Assembly: GCA_003513855.1 (NCBI GenBank)
Contig: DOTC01000231.1
Span: 1-6,182 of the forward strand
Reading direction: 5' to 3'
Length of the DNA stretch: 6,182 nucleotides
Source of the DNA: Deltaproteobacteria bacterium
GTDB taxonomy: Bacteria > Desulfobacterota > Deferrimicrobia > Deferrimicrobiales > Deferrimicrobiaceae
In this document: positions 1 through 5,341 of the stretch, one piece after another
Numbering within the stretch: position 1 is the stretch's first letter
Layout: each line of letters opens with the position of its first letter
The notes under the pieces: model-generated
Told to the model about the DNA's origin: nothing
Seen by the model: the letters and a program-made list of their open reading frames with translations, nothing else
Database searches by the model: none
Made by a program: the position numbers and the translations under genes

Positions 1-90
1 GTTGTCGCCGCATCCCGAGGCGATCAGGCCGACCATGAAAACGATCGCAAGAACCCCTGCGAAGCGAAGATGCGCGGGAACCGGAATCAT
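1..90 (-). CDS. Lipoprotein, N-terminal fragment (runs off left edge)
   Basis: Only the first 30 codons are in the window. They encode a short N-terminal stretch with two basic residues (His7, Arg9), a hydrophobic core at about residues 10-24 (FAGVLAIVFMVGLIA), and a lipobox ending ASGC with the cysteine at residue 27, followed by Gly-Asp-Asn. This is a type II (lipoprotein) signal peptide, so the mature protein should be lipidated on Cys27 and membrane-anchored. Asp at +3 rather than +2 gives no clear inner-membrane retention signal. The start is supported by a perfect AGGAGG (minus strand, 102-97) six bases before the ATG. The gene lies 49 bases downstream of the DJ-1/PfpI gene on the same strand and may be co-transcribed with it. 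The function cannot be read because the mature domain is outside the window. Confidence 0.75.
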   Translation of the reverse strand, partial: MIPVPAHLRFAGVLAIVFMVGLIASGCGDN

Positions 91-139
91 CGCGTCCCTC
101 CTGTGCCGACCGGCGCGCACGCCGAGGATTAGCCCTATC

Positions 140-676
140 TTACCCTTTCGACATCACGGAGACGAGCGCCTTCCCGAAATCCCGGGCTGCGGGCGGCCCG
201 TTGGCCGTCACGATCCTCCCCGAGACCACCACCGGCTTCTCGACGAAGACGGCCTGGCCTTTCTCCATCTCCTTCTTCGAGGCGTCCGTCACGTAACAGG
301 TGGACTCCACGCCCTTGAGCACCCCCGCGATCGCCAGGGTCGCCCCCGAGAGACAGATCCCGCCGACGACCTTTCCGGCTTCCCGGGCCTCGCGAAGAAG
401 CCTGTGGAGGTCCCCGTCGGTCCACAGGTGTTCCGGGGTTCCGCGGCCGCCGACCGCCACCACGGCATCGTAATCGGATGCCCTGGCTTCCCGGATCGTG
501 AGGTCCGGGTTCTCCACGGCGCCGAGCATCCCCCCGGCGGGGGTCCTCTCCCGGGATGCCACCTTCACCTGCGCGCCGGCGGCCACCAGCTCCTCCCGGG
601 GATGGGAGAGCTCCTCGTCCCGGAAATCGTTCTGGCAGATGACGAACAGAACGTTCTTTCCCGACAGCGGTTTCAT
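140..676 (-). CDS. DJ-1/PfpI-family protein
   Basis: This is a 178-residue protein of the DJ-1/PfpI (class I glutamine amidotransferase-like) superfamily, of usual length for a single domain. Visible landmarks are the first beta strand NVLFVICQNDFRDEELSHP (residues 8-26), which matches the PfpI pattern and places Glu22 at the conserved acidic position (Glu18 in human DJ-1), the strand-turn AVVAVGGRGTPEHLW (71-85), and the nucleophile elbow GGICLSGATLAIAGVL (105-120) with Cys108 as the predicted reactive cysteine. PfpI-type proteases have His directly after this Cys; here it is Leu109, so peptidase activity of that kind is doubtful. Family members include chaperones, glyoxalases and putative deglycases, and the exact activity is not determined here. 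The start was set at ATG 676 because of a GAGGAGG seven bases upstream and because the fold begins at once; the frame stays open to 883 but that part resembles no domain. Confidence 0.88.
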   Translation of the reverse strand: MKPLSGKNVLFVICQNDFRDEELSHPREELVAAGAQVKVASRERTPAGGMLGAVENPDLTIREARASDYDAVVAVGGRGTPEHLWTDGDLHRLLREAREAGKVVGGICLSGATLAIAGVLKGVESTCYVTDASKKEMEKGQAVFVEKPVVVSGRIVTANGPPAARDFGKALVSVMSKG

Positions 677-717
677 CACGTCCCCTCCTCTCCGGATGGT
701 CCCATGCCATTTCTCCC

Positions 718-744
718 ATTGTACCCCGGTTGGGAAATCGTCTA
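718..744 (-). promoter_or_regulatory. Candidate sigma-70 promoter for the DJ-1/PfpI gene
   Basis: On the minus strand a TACAAT hexamer (723-718) matches the -10 consensus at five of six bases. A TAGACG (744-739) lies 15 bases upstream and matches TTGACA at four of six. The spacer is shorter than the preferred 16-18 bases. Transcription would start near 711, giving a leader of about 35 bases before the ATG at 676. The site lies in the 145-base divergent region between this gene and the thioesterase gene. No equally good plus-strand promoter was seen there; TTGTAC (719-724) with TATCGT (743-748) is weak. Confidence 0.4.
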
Positions 745-821
745 TCGTTTCCGGGTGAGGGTCCCGCGCTCGGTTCGGGGGCCAGACTCGCACATTCCAT
801 GGAAACCAAGGGGGAGGACCG

Positions 822-1241
822 ATGAAGGAGACGCTGAAGGCCGGGCTGCAACACGTCCACAAGTACCGCGTTCCGGAGAACAAGACGGTGCCATACCTCT
901 ACCCGGAGGCTCCGGCGTTCCAGGAGATGCCGAAGGTGTTCGCCACCGGCTTCCTGGTGGGCCTGTGCGAGTGGGCGTGCATCGAGGCGATGGCCCCGCA
1001 TATGGACCCGGGGGAGGGGAGCGTCGGGACGCTCGTCCACCTGACCCATACCGCGGCGACGCCACCGGGAATGGAGGTCTCCGTCCACGTCCGGTGCATC
1101 GGGGTCGACGGCCGCCGGACCGTGTGGGAGATCGAGGCAAGGGACGAGGTGGAGGTGATCACGAAGGGGACCCACGAGAGGTTCGCGGTCGAGTTCGCCA
1201 AGTTCAACGCCCGGGTCGCCAAGAAGGCCGCCGGGCAATAA
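822..1241 (+). CDS. FlK-like hot-dog-fold acyl-CoA thioesterase
   Basis: This 139-residue protein closely resembles, from memory, FlK, the fluoroacetyl-CoA thioesterase of Streptomyces cattleya, almost without gaps. Shared blocks include PENKTVPYLYPEAPAF (18-33), FATGFLVGLCEWA (40-52), PGEGSVGT (63-70), THTAATPPG (75-83), GTHER (116-120) and KFNARV (127-132). The FlK catalytic residues Thr42, Glu50 and His76 are present at identical numbers, and Arg120 is also kept. Phe33 is conserved, but the Phe36 gate residue of FlK is Met36 here. The predicted reaction is hydrolysis of a short acyl-CoA to acid plus CoA in the cytoplasm. The gene lies 67 bases upstream of an oxidoreductase that makes or uses acyl-CoA, which suggests the physiological substrate comes from that pathway rather than being fluoroacetyl-CoA. 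The start ATG follows a GGGGGAGG with four bases between. Family assignment is firm; substrate is unknown. Confidence 0.9.
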   Translation: MKETLKAGLQHVHKYRVPENKTVPYLYPEAPAFQEMPKVFATGFLVGLCEWACIEAMAPHMDPGEGSVGTLVHLTHTAATPPGMEVSVHVRCIGVDGRRTVWEIEARDEVEVITKGTHERFAVEFAKFNARVAKKAAGQ

Positions 1242-1308
1242 CCGCAGGAAGACTTCGCTCGCATCTCTGGCGGCCGGTCCGTCATCGTTATGAGAGGGGA
1301 CGAACGTC

Positions 1309-3012
1309 ATGGGGATCGACATCAACATCCGGGTCACGGGAGGCGCAGGCCAGGGGGTGCATACCGTCAGCAACCTGATCATGCGGATGGTTGCAGGCGC
1401 CGGGTATCGTTTCCACGTTACCCAGGATTATGTGAGCCGGATCCGTGGGGGAAGGAACGCGCAGGGGATCCGGATCGGGTCCGAGCCCGTTCGCGCGGGG
1501 AGGGAGGAGGCGGACGTCCTTCTCGCCTTGAACCCGGACCTCCTGCCGGATTATCTTCCCGATGTCGGTGAGGGCGGGTTCGCCCTAGCCGACGTTCCTT
1601 CCGCCGATCCGCCGCTTTTCCGCGCGCCGCTCAAGGAGATGGCCGTGCAGGCGGGAAGTCCGATTCTTGCGAACGTCGCCGGGACCGGTGCGATCGCCTG
1701 CGCGCTGGGGATTCCCCTGGAGACCGCGGACGCCGTTTTCGCCTCCGATTTCAAGGGGGACTTTGTCGAGAAGAACCGAGCGGCCTTAAGGCTCGGAGCG
1801 GACTGGGCGAAAGAGAACCTTCCGGAGAAGATCAGGGAGAGGTTCCGCCTGCCCCCCCGGTCCCACTCGCGACCGATCATCCTGTCGGGGAACGAGGCGC
1901 TTGCGCTGGGCGCGATCGCGGGAGGATGCAAGTTCGCGGCCGGGTATCCGATGACCCCGGGCACCGGGATCCTGTCCGTCCTGGCGAACGAGGGCCCCTC
2001 GGTCGGGCTGGTGTTCGAGCAGGCCGAGGACGAGATCGCGGCGCTTACCATGGCGATCGGTGCCTCCTACACAGGTGCGCGCACCATCGTTGCCACCTCG
2101 GGAGGCGGGTTCGCGCTGATGGTCGAGGCGTTATCGCTTGCCGGAATGATGGAGACGCCCGTGGTCATCGTTGTCGCGATGCGGCCCGGCCCGGCGACCG
2201 GAATGCCGACCCGGACCGAACAGGGGGATCTGGAATTCGTCCTGTCCGCGGGCCACGGCGAGTTTCCCCGTCTCGTGCTCACCCCGGGATCCCCCGAAGA
2301 GGCGTTCGAACTCGCGCAGCGTGCGATGGACCTGGCCGAGGAATTCCAGGTGCCCGTTTTTCTCCTGACCGACCAGTACCTCGCGGACACGGTCGTGGAT
2401 ATCGACCCGGAGAACCTGGTCGTGCGCCCCCTCCGCCGCCACATCGTCCGCGGCGATTCGATTCCCCGGACGCAGCAGGGGAAGTATCTCCGACACGCCT
2501 ATACGGAAAGCGGCATCTCGCCGATGGCGGTGCCGGGGGAGCCCGGGATCACCGTCGTGGTCGACAGCGACGAACATACGGAGGACGGGCATCTCTCGGA
2601 AGACCACGCGACGCGCATCCGGATGGTGGAAAAGCGGCTTCGCAAAGGGGTGACGCTGGCAGGGAAGACCATTCCCCCTCTATTCACGGGGCCGCCGAAC
2701 GGAGACCTGGTCCTGATCGGCTTCGGATCGACGAAAGAGGTGATCGAGGAGACCCGGCGGATCCTCGCCCGGGAGGGGCGGAACGTGGCAACGGTGCATC
2801 TGCGGCAGGTGTGGCCGTTCCCTGCGGAGGAGATCGCGGGGATCGTCCCCCGCTTCGGGGCTGCGCTCACGGTGGAGAACAATGCCCGCGGCCAGCTTGC
2901 CCGGGTGATCCGGAGCGAATGCGGCGTGAGGATCGACGGGACGGTCTCGCGGTACGACGGCCTGCCGTTCACCCCCGCAGCGCTGGCGAGGGACGTGAGG
3001 AGGAGGATATGA
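1309..3012 (+). CDS. korA: 2-oxoacid:ferredoxin oxidoreductase, fused gamma-alpha subunit
   Basis: This 567-residue protein has the gamma-alpha fusion seen in 2-oxoglutarate- and related 2-oxoacid:ferredoxin oxidoreductases. The gamma domain spans about residues 1-180, with GGAGQGV (11-17) and the YVSRIRGGRNAQG segment (41-53). The alpha pyrimidine-binding domain follows from about 188, with YPMTPGTG (213-220, family form YPITPST), FEQAEDEIAA (236-245) and RPGPATGMPTRTEQGDL (292-308, family form GGPSTGLPTKTEQ-DL). A transketolase C-terminal-like domain lies at about 465-567. There is no CxxCxxC ferredoxin domain. With the beta subunit it would convert a 2-oxoacid plus CoA to acyl-CoA, CO2 and reduced ferredoxin, or the reverse. 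The start ATG has a GAGAGGGGA upstream. The stop overlaps the start of the beta gene. The symbol reflects the family; the actual substrate (2-oxoglutarate, branched-chain or other 2-oxoacid) cannot be settled from sequence. Confidence 0.92.
   Translation: MGIDINIRVTGGAGQGVHTVSNLIMRMVAGAGYRFHVTQDYVSRIRGGRNAQGIRIGSEPVRAGREEADVLLALNPDLLPDYLPDVGEGGFALADVPSADPPLFRAPLKEMAVQAGSPILANVAGTGAIACALGIPLETADAVFASDFKGDFVEKNRAALRLGADWAKENLPEKIRERFRLPPRSHSRPIILSGNEALALGAIAGGCKFAAGYPMTPGTGILSVLANEGPSVGLVFEQAEDEIAALTMAIGASYTGARTIVATSGGGFALMVEALSLAGMMETPVVIVVAMRPGPATGMPTRTEQGDLEFVLSAGHGEFPRLVLTPGSPEEAFELAQRAMDLAEEFQVPVFLLTDQYLADTVVDIDPENLVVRPLRRHIVRGDSIPRTQQGKYLRHAYTESGISPMAVPGEPGITVVVDSDEHTEDGHLSEDHATRIRMVEKRLRKGVTLAGKTIPPLFTGPPNGDLVLIGFGSTKEVIEETRRILAREGRNVATVHLRQVWPFPAEEIAGIVPRFGAALTVENNARGQLARVIRSECGVRIDGTVSRYDGLPFTPAALARDVRRRI
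2997..3012 (+). promoter_or_regulatory. Ribosome-binding site and ATGA overlap coupling the alpha and beta subunits
   Basis: A GAGGAGGAGG at 2997-3006 lies two bases before the beta-subunit ATG at 3009. The core purines at 2997-3003 give a normal spacing. The ATG overlaps the alpha-subunit TGA stop (3010-3012) as ATGA. This arrangement is typical of translational coupling and would keep the two subunits at equal amounts. It also decides the beta start, since its reading frame stays open far upstream inside the alpha gene. Confidence 0.85.
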
Positions 3013-3869
3013 CAGGCAAGTACGAAACGGACTTCGAAAACGCGTGGTGTCCCGGGTGCGGCAACTTCGGGATCCTGAACGCGGTCACGATGGCGCTGGA
3101 GGCGACCGGAAGGGAGAAACACGAGATCGTCCTCGTCTCCGGCATCGGGCAGGCGGCGAAGCTTCCGCATTCCGTAGACGTCAACGTGTTCAACGGACTG
3201 CACGGCAGGGCCCTTCCCGCGGCGGCGGCGATCAAGATGGCCAACCCGGGGCTCACGGTCATTGTCACGAGCGGGGACGGCGACATCTACGGGGAGGGCG
3301 GAAACCATTTCCTCCACAACATCCGCAGAAACGTCGACATCGCGCTGTTCGTCCACGACAACCAGGTCTACGGGTTGACGAAAGGGCAGCCGTCCCCCAC
3401 GGCGAACGCCGGCTGGACCGGTTCGCTTCAGCGGGCGGGTGTGATATCGGGACCTTTTCCTCCGCTGGCGGTCGCCCTGGCGCTCGGGTGCGGTTTCGTG
3501 GCGCGGGGGTATGCGGCAGATCCGGCATTTACCTCCGACCTGATGCTTCAGGCGATCCGCTTCCCGGGCTTCGCCCTCGTCGACATCCTGCAGCCGTGCG
3601 TTACGTTCAACAGGAAGAACACGTACCAGTGGTATGGGAAGATGGTGCACAAACTGCCCCCCGACCACGATGTGACGGACCGGGGAAAGGCCATGACCCT
3701 TGCGCTCGAATGGGAGGAAAGGATCCCGCTGGGAGTTCTTTACCGCAAGGAAAAGCCCACGTTCGAGCAGCTGCACCCGCAGGTCCCCGGTCTTCCGCTT
3801 GGGGAACGCGAAACGCCGGAGGAGGCGGTTCGCGCTCTGCTCCGCCGGAGGCAGGCGGTCCCCGGGTGA
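3009..3869 (+). CDS. korB: 2-oxoacid:ferredoxin oxidoreductase, TPP-binding beta subunit
   Basis: This 286-residue protein is the thiamine-pyrophosphate and iron-sulfur subunit paired with the preceding gene. It opens with WCPGCGNFGILNA (13-25), which supplies Cys14 and Cys17 of the cluster site. The TPP/Mg motif starts at GDGD (89-92) and closes with DNQVYGLTKGQPSPT (117-131). A late Cys197 lies in LQPCVTFN (194-201). Length is typical. In characterised enzymes a fourth cysteine lies in a SGIGC motif; here the segment is SGIGQAAKLPHSVDVNVFNG (44-63) with Gln48 at that place. The only other cysteine is Cys161. The cluster may thus have a non-cysteine ligand, be a [3Fe-4S], or be altered. The frame is open back to 1926, but ATG 3009 is the true start by its ribosome-binding site, the ATGA overlap and the start of homology. 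Substrate is unproven. Confidence 0.92.
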   Translation: MTGKYETDFENAWCPGCGNFGILNAVTMALEATGREKHEIVLVSGIGQAAKLPHSVDVNVFNGLHGRALPAAAAIKMANPGLTVIVTSGDGDIYGEGGNHFLHNIRRNVDIALFVHDNQVYGLTKGQPSPTANAGWTGSLQRAGVISGPFPPLAVALALGCGFVARGYAADPAFTSDLMLQAIRFPGFALVDILQPCVTFNRKNTYQWYGKMVHKLPPDHDVTDRGKAMTLALEWEERIPLGVLYRKEKPTFEQLHPQVPGLPLGERETPEEAVRALLRRRQAVPG

Positions 3870-3897
3870 TTCCGCCGGCGGGACGTCAGGTTTTTTT
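3858..3897 (+). terminator. Weak candidate intrinsic terminator after the oxidoreductase genes
   Basis: The end of the beta gene and the bases after it (3858-3884) can fold into a stem: GTCC pairs with GGAC, then after a two-base bulge CCGG pairs with CCGG, with a nine-base loop. A run of seven T follows at 3891-3897. The six-base gap between stem and T-run, and the bulge, make it imperfect. The T-run also lies inside the 3' end of the convergent small membrane-protein gene, where it encodes lysines, so it may have no termination role. Confidence 0.3.
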
Positions 3898-4134
3898 CGG
3901 AGGGTTTCTGGTTTTCGCCTCTTCCGCGTTGCGTCTGTCCCATTCGCTGCCGAAGTAGCAGATTCCGACGATGCAACCGATGACGCCCGAGGCGAAGAAA
4001 ACCCACATGAGGAGCGTCCCGGGGGGGCGCTTCGCCCCTTCGGCATAACTCAGCAATCCGTAGACGCACAAACCGAGGAAAACGGATGCGCACAGGTTGA
4101 ATCCGAAGATGGCCGCTTTCTTTGGGACCCGCAC
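3886..4134 (-). CDS. Small two-helix membrane protein, unknown function
   Basis: I do not recognise a family for this 82-residue protein. It has a basic N-terminus (RVPKK), a first hydrophobic segment at about 7-30, a short polar loop (AEGAKRPPG, 31-39), a second hydrophobic segment at about 40-61, and a charged tail rich in Arg, Lys and Glu (62-82). By the positive-inside rule both ends should be cytoplasmic. Four cysteines (15, 23, 54, 59) fall in the membrane segments. The start is a GTG at 4134; an in-frame TAG lies 27 bases upstream with no other usual start codon in between. The GGGGGAG before it is only two bases from the GTG, which is tight. The gene is convergent with the oxidoreductase beta gene (16-base gap) and divergent from rmuC. 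The clear membrane topology makes it likely to be real. Confidence 0.6.
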   Translation of the reverse strand: MRVPKKAAIFGFNLCASVFLGLCVYGLLSYAEGAKRPPGTLLMWVFFASGVIGCIVGICYFGSEWDRRNAEEAKTRNPPKKT

Positions 4135-4177
4135 AGCTCCCCCTTGACGTGTTCTCTTGTGCTACTCTTCCTGATAG

Positions 4178-4197
4178 CCGACCCGGAACGGGTCCGG
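4178..4197 (+). promoter_or_regulatory. Hairpin just upstream of rmuC
   Basis: The 73-base divergent gap between the small membrane-protein gene and rmuC contains GACCCG-GAA-CGGGTC (4180-4194), a perfect six-base inverted repeat with a three-base loop. Allowing one bulge, the stem extends to eight pairs (4178-4197). It ends ten bases before the rmuC ATG and no good Shine-Dalgarno sequence lies between. It could be a protein-binding operator or an mRNA hairpin influencing translation start. It may also be chance in GC-rich DNA. Confidence 0.35.
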
Positions 4198-4207
4198 TAT
4201 CGATCCG

Positions 4208-5323
4208 ATGGCAGAGTATTCTACCATGGAGCTTCTCCCCGTACTCACGCTGATCGTGGCGGTGGCCACTCTCCTCGTCGTTCTCCTTCGCCGGACGACG
4301 CCCCTGCAAGAGAAGCTGGACCGGATGGAAAGGGGATTCTCCGACGCGCTGCGTTCGAGCGCGTTGGATCTTGCGCGGGGGCATGCGGATGCCACGGCCC
4401 GGCTTCGCCAGGAGGTTTCGGAGAACATCCTCCAGGGGGTGGACGGCATTTCCCGCCGGATCGAGCAGAAGCTCGCCGAGATTCGCGGGGAGATGGCGCG
4501 CGAACTGTCCGAGACGGCGGACCGGAACGTCAGGGGGTTCGACCAGGTCGCGTCGCATCTGAAGGAGCTAGGGGCTGCGACGGGGCAGATGGTCCTCCTT
4601 TCCCGGGACATCAGCCAGCTCAACGTGCTCCTCACCCAGCCGAAGGCCAGGGGCGCCTTCGGGGAGCTGACCCTCTCGCAGATGCTCTCCGACCTGTTCG
4701 GCTCCCACACGGAGATGTTCGATCTGCAGTACCAGATGGAGTGGGGGGAGAGGGCCGACGCGGCGATCTTCGTGCGTCCCGACCGGAGCCAGTTCGTCTG
4801 CGTCGACGCCAAGTTTCCCATGGCGCACGCCCTGCCTCTCCTGGAAGGGGAAGCGGAAGAGGCGGCGCGCAGGGACCACGAGAAGGCCTTCGCGAGAGAC
4901 GTGCTGACCCAGGCCGAGTCGATCCGGGCGAAATACATCCGGCCCCCGAAGACGCTCGATTTCGCGTTTCTCTTCGTCCCCGCGGAGTCCGTCTACTACC
5001 TCCTGCTTCGGAACCGGACGCTTCACGAGCATTTGCTGCGGCTCCAGGTGATCCCGACGTCGCCGAACAGCTTCTTCGCCTACCTGCAGGCGCTCGCGTT
5101 CGCGTTCCGGGGGTTCAAGATCGAGCAGAAGACCCGGGAGATCCAGGACCTGCTGGAAAGGGTGGGCAAGGACTTCGAGCGGTTCGCGGACAACTTCCGC
5201 ATTTTCGGGCGGCACCTGGACAACGCACAGGCCAAATATATGGAATCGGTGCGGGATGTCGAGAGGTTCCGGGCGCGGATCGGATCCCTGCGCAGCGGGG
5301 AGGAGAAACTGCCGGAAGGGTGA
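4208..5323 (+). CDS. rmuC: RmuC-family protein (predicted nuclease-fold, DNA recombination/inversion limiting)
   Basis: This 371-residue protein is an RmuC homologue. It has an N-terminal membrane segment (about 9-27, ending in RR), a long coiled-coil region (about 33-125), and the RmuC core from about 138 onward. Core landmarks are ARGAFGELTLSQML (147-160; family form usually G-WGE--L), YQMEWGERADAAIF (175-188) and FVCVDAKFPM (196-205). Asp184 with Asp200-x-Lys202 fits the PD-(D/E)xK nuclease-like pattern suggested for the family. In E. coli, RmuC affects short-inverted-repeat-mediated rearrangement; its biochemical activity is not well established. This protein is about 100 residues shorter than E. 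coli RmuC. The start is uncertain: ATG 4208 is used, but ATG 4226 (Met7) would also keep the membrane anchor, and neither has a strong ribosome-binding site. It converges on fliA with an 18-base gap. Confidence 0.88.
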   Translation: MAEYSTMELLPVLTLIVAVATLLVVLLRRTTPLQEKLDRMERGFSDALRSSALDLARGHADATARLRQEVSENILQGVDGISRRIEQKLAEIRGEMARELSETADRNVRGFDQVASHLKELGAATGQMVLLSRDISQLNVLLTQPKARGAFGELTLSQMLSDLFGSHTEMFDLQYQMEWGERADAAIFVRPDRSQFVCVDAKFPMAHALPLLEGEAEEAARRDHEKAFARDVLTQAESIRAKYIRPPKTLDFAFLFVPAESVYYLLLRNRTLHEHLLRLQVIPTSPNSFFAYLQALAFAFRGFKIEQKTREIQDLLERVGKDFERFADNFRIFGRHLDNAQAKYMESVRDVERFRARIGSLRSGEEKLPEG

Positions 5324-5341
5324 CCTCTCTCCCCGGAGCCC

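Noticed and set aside
111..124. Five-base inverted repeat CGGCG-CGCA-CGCCG between the DJ-1/PfpI and lipoprotein genes
   Set aside because: It is short, has no T-run, and is expected by chance in GC-rich DNA.
2..1378. Long plus-strand open frame across the left part, and a long minus-strand frame at 135-1382
   Set aside because: Both overlap well-supported genes in other frames, are rich in Arg, Pro and Gly as expected for GC-rich shadow frames, and show no domain.
1290..1571. Short plus-strand frame starting at ATG 1290
   Set aside because: It overlaps the alpha gene out of frame and its GAGAGGGGA is better used as the alpha ribosome-binding site.
1926..3008. Upstream extension of the beta-subunit reading frame
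   Set aside because: It overlaps the alpha gene throughout and has low-complexity Arg/Gly/Pro composition; the ribosome-binding site and ATGA overlap fix the start at 3009.
2499..4046. 515-codon minus-strand open frame opposite the oxidoreductase genes
   Set aside because: It is antisense to two clear conserved genes and has no recognisable motif.
4144..4168. TTGACG with TACTCT as a plus-strand promoter for rmuC
   Set aside because: The 13-base spacing is too short for a sigma-70 promoter and no better -10 lies at 16-18 bases.
5297..5334. Imperfect inverted repeat between convergent rmuC and fliA
   Set aside because: The arms (GGGGAGGAGA and TCTCTCCCC) pair with one bulged G around a 19-base loop, but no T-run follows on either strand, so a terminator is not supported.
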